Positions 62,871 through 64,000 of a DNA stretch of 64,000 nucleotides are shown piece after piece; position 1 is the stretch's first letter, and each line of letters starts with the position of its first letter. Below the pieces are notes generated by a model. That model was not told the DNA's origin, did not search any database, and saw only the letters and a program-made list of their open reading frames with translations. This DNA comes from Phymorhynchus buccinoides. Lineage: Eukaryota; Mollusca; Gastropoda; Neogastropoda; Raphitomidae. Position numbers and translations under genes: made by a program. The stretch spans positions 34,418,638-34,482,637 of the forward strand of contig CM065682.1 in assembly GCA_017654935.2 (NCBI GenBank), in the 5' to 3' direction.

Positions 62871-64000
62871 CTAGTGAAAAGGCTGGCGCCTTCCAAAAGC
62901 GGGCTTGCGAAAGCCCCTGGAAGGCCCCGGCCTAGACTTCCTTGGCGCAAAGTCAATGGCCTGCGTGGGAAGTCGGCCCTTCTGAGGAGGGACTTTCCTG
63001 ACCTGAACAGCGGCTCTTCTGGCCCGCTGAGACTGGAAAGGAGCCGAGTGAGAAACGGAAGAGGGGGTCTTGAGGAGATGAGACAACAAGGCCTCATGAC
63101 CCGCCTCTTTCTGACGCTTGGAGACCGACTTCAGAATGGGCCTGATTTCGGATTCGCCGAACAGGCCCAAGTCAGGAAGTGGAAGGGCACGGAGAAGCTC
63201 CTTCTCTCTCAAGGAGAGGGACTTCGAAGTGCCCAGAAACGCGTCCTTGGCCATGGCCGCAGACTGCACCTTCAAGGCAGAAATAACATCCGTTAAACTG
63301 CGAAGGGAGTCTCCCAGAGCGGCAAGGGCGACCCCAACAGCCGGTTCATCGATCTCGGCAAACAGCCTGAAATCCACCGGCGAGGAAGTGGGGTGAGACT
63401 TTCCAAGCGCCTCCGAAATGGAGGAAAGCAAGGAAGTCGAGAACCCACAGCCTTTGAGAGCCTCAGACAGTGACACCTCCAACTGTTTGAAGTTGGAAGG
63501 CTTGAAACTGACGGAGGTCAAAAACCTGTCACAACGCAATTTCTCCGCCTCAGCCTTGGTAGGCTTAGAAAACGGAGAAAAAGGGAGGTAATCACCATGG
63601 ACACCGAGAACCGACCTAAAAGGTGGGATCACGAAGTTGCCCGGCGAAAAATCGTCCTTGGTCCTCGCTGACCTTCCCGACGGGAGACGGGAAGGCTCAG
63701 AGGTTCTGCCCGTGGGAAGGGAGGACTCCGCTCTTCCAATAGCCCGGAGCAAAAGCTCAGGGGCTTGCATGAAGAGGAACTCCTTCCCACGGCTAAAGGA
63801 GCCCACCGAGCCATCTGTGGCCGAGGGGGCTGCCTTCTGGGTAGTTGTTGCCACATCAGGGCAAGAGGGCTTCAAAAAGCGCAACAGGTTCTGAGCAGAG
63901 AAGTCTGGGGCCACATCGGGCAAACTTCGCTGGGGGGAAACGGAGAGGGCAGAGCCCGAGTCCGAACCCACGGCAGAATGATGCCGCTTAGAACCCCTCG
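62871..64000 (-). CDS. DIRS gag-like protein, 5' end beyond window
   Basis: The frame is open from the window edge to TAG at 62,871 (at least 376 residues; the GTG at 63,971 is only the first in-window start). No zinc knuckle is seen. The middle part (SNFKQLEVSLSEALKGCGF, LGDSLRSLTDVISALKVQ, LSLREKELLRALPLPDLGLF) looks helical and resembles the ORF1 proteins that precede RT in DIRS elements. The tail is basic and Arg/Pro-rich (RGFRKPAFGRRQPFH), suggesting nucleic-acid binding. Assignment rests on position more than on motifs. Confidence 0.75.
   Translation of the reverse strand, partial: RGSKRHHSAVGSDSGSALSVSPQRSLPDVAPDFSAQNLLRFLKPSCPDVATTTQKAAPSATDGSVGSFSRGKEFLFMQAPELLLRAIGRAESSLPTGRTSEPSRLPSGRSARTKDDFSPGNFVIPPFRSVLGVHGDYLPFSPFSKPTKAEAEKLRCDRFLTSVSFKPSNFKQLEVSLSEALKGCGFSTSLLSSISEALGKSHPTSSPVDFRLFAEIDEPAVGVALAALGDSLRSLTDVISALKVQSAAMAKDAFLGTSKSLSLREKELLRALPLPDLGLFGESEIRPILKSVSKRQKEAGHEALLSHLLKTPSSVSHSAPFQSQRARRAAVQVRKVPPQKGRLPTQAIDFAPRKSRPGPSRGFRKPAFGRRQPFH

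Larger units (their letters stand above)
59402..64000 (-). mobile_element. DIRS-type tyrosine-recombinase retrotransposon, cut by the window edge
   Basis: A GC-rich block, unlike the AT-rich IVD introns around it, with gag-like, RT/RNase H and tyrosine-recombinase frames in that order on the reverse strand. There is no LTR and no integrase or protease. The inverted-repeat end lies at the left. The gag frame runs off the right edge, so the 5' end is outside. Same orientation as IVD; the missing IVD 5' exons imply it lies in an intron or just upstream. Confidence 0.9.

Overview
This is animal nuclear DNA, most plausibly from a marine mollusc (gastropod-like). The basis is spliced genes with GT-AG introns, metazoan orthologues of STX17 and IVD, long (CA)n/(GA)n microsatellites, and a mixed load of TTAA-target MITEs, L2-type LINEs, tRNA-derived SINEs and a DIRS-type retrotransposon. 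The gastropod assignment is inference. There is no prokaryotic gene organisation, no CRISPR array and no operon.

Layout. Positions 1-2.7 kb hold repeats and microsatellites. Positions 2,768-21,204 are one tandem array of an 18-bp unit (about 1,020 copies), ending at a 500-N assembly gap (21,205-21,704). The gap is followed by the 3' part of a syntaxin-17 gene (STX17, + strand). Five clean coding exons run from 23,362 to 28,230, with damaged-looking N-terminal-domain exon sequence next to the gap. Downstream, in the same orientation, lies an L2/CR1-type LINE with an uninterrupted endonuclease-RT ORF (about 29.6-33.6 kb). Positions 33.6-45.7 kb are intergenic, between two convergent genes, and are filled with nested MITEs, SINEs and tandem repeats.

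From 45,778 to 58,691 the - strand carries ten exons of isovaleryl-CoA dehydrogenase (IVD). They encode the C-terminal 345 residues; the N-terminal exons must lie beyond the right edge. The IVD introns contain more MITEs, two hAT-like elements, a pogo-like element and a near-palindrome beside a splice acceptor. From about 59.4 kb to the right edge there is a GC-rich DIRS-type retrotransposon on the - strand, in sense with IVD and probably inside one of its 5' introns. It has gag-like, RT/RNase H and tyrosine-recombinase reading frames.

The two host genes are unrelated in function: one acts in autophagosome-lysosome fusion, the other in mitochondrial leucine breakdown. The main interest lies in how repeats sit against exons. 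A duplicated STX17 splice acceptor creates an in-frame 12-nt microexon candidate inside the glycine-zipper membrane anchor. A pseudo-exon minisatellite lies in STX17. Nested TTAA insertions have visible empty sites. Tandem arrays have grown out of MITE sequence.
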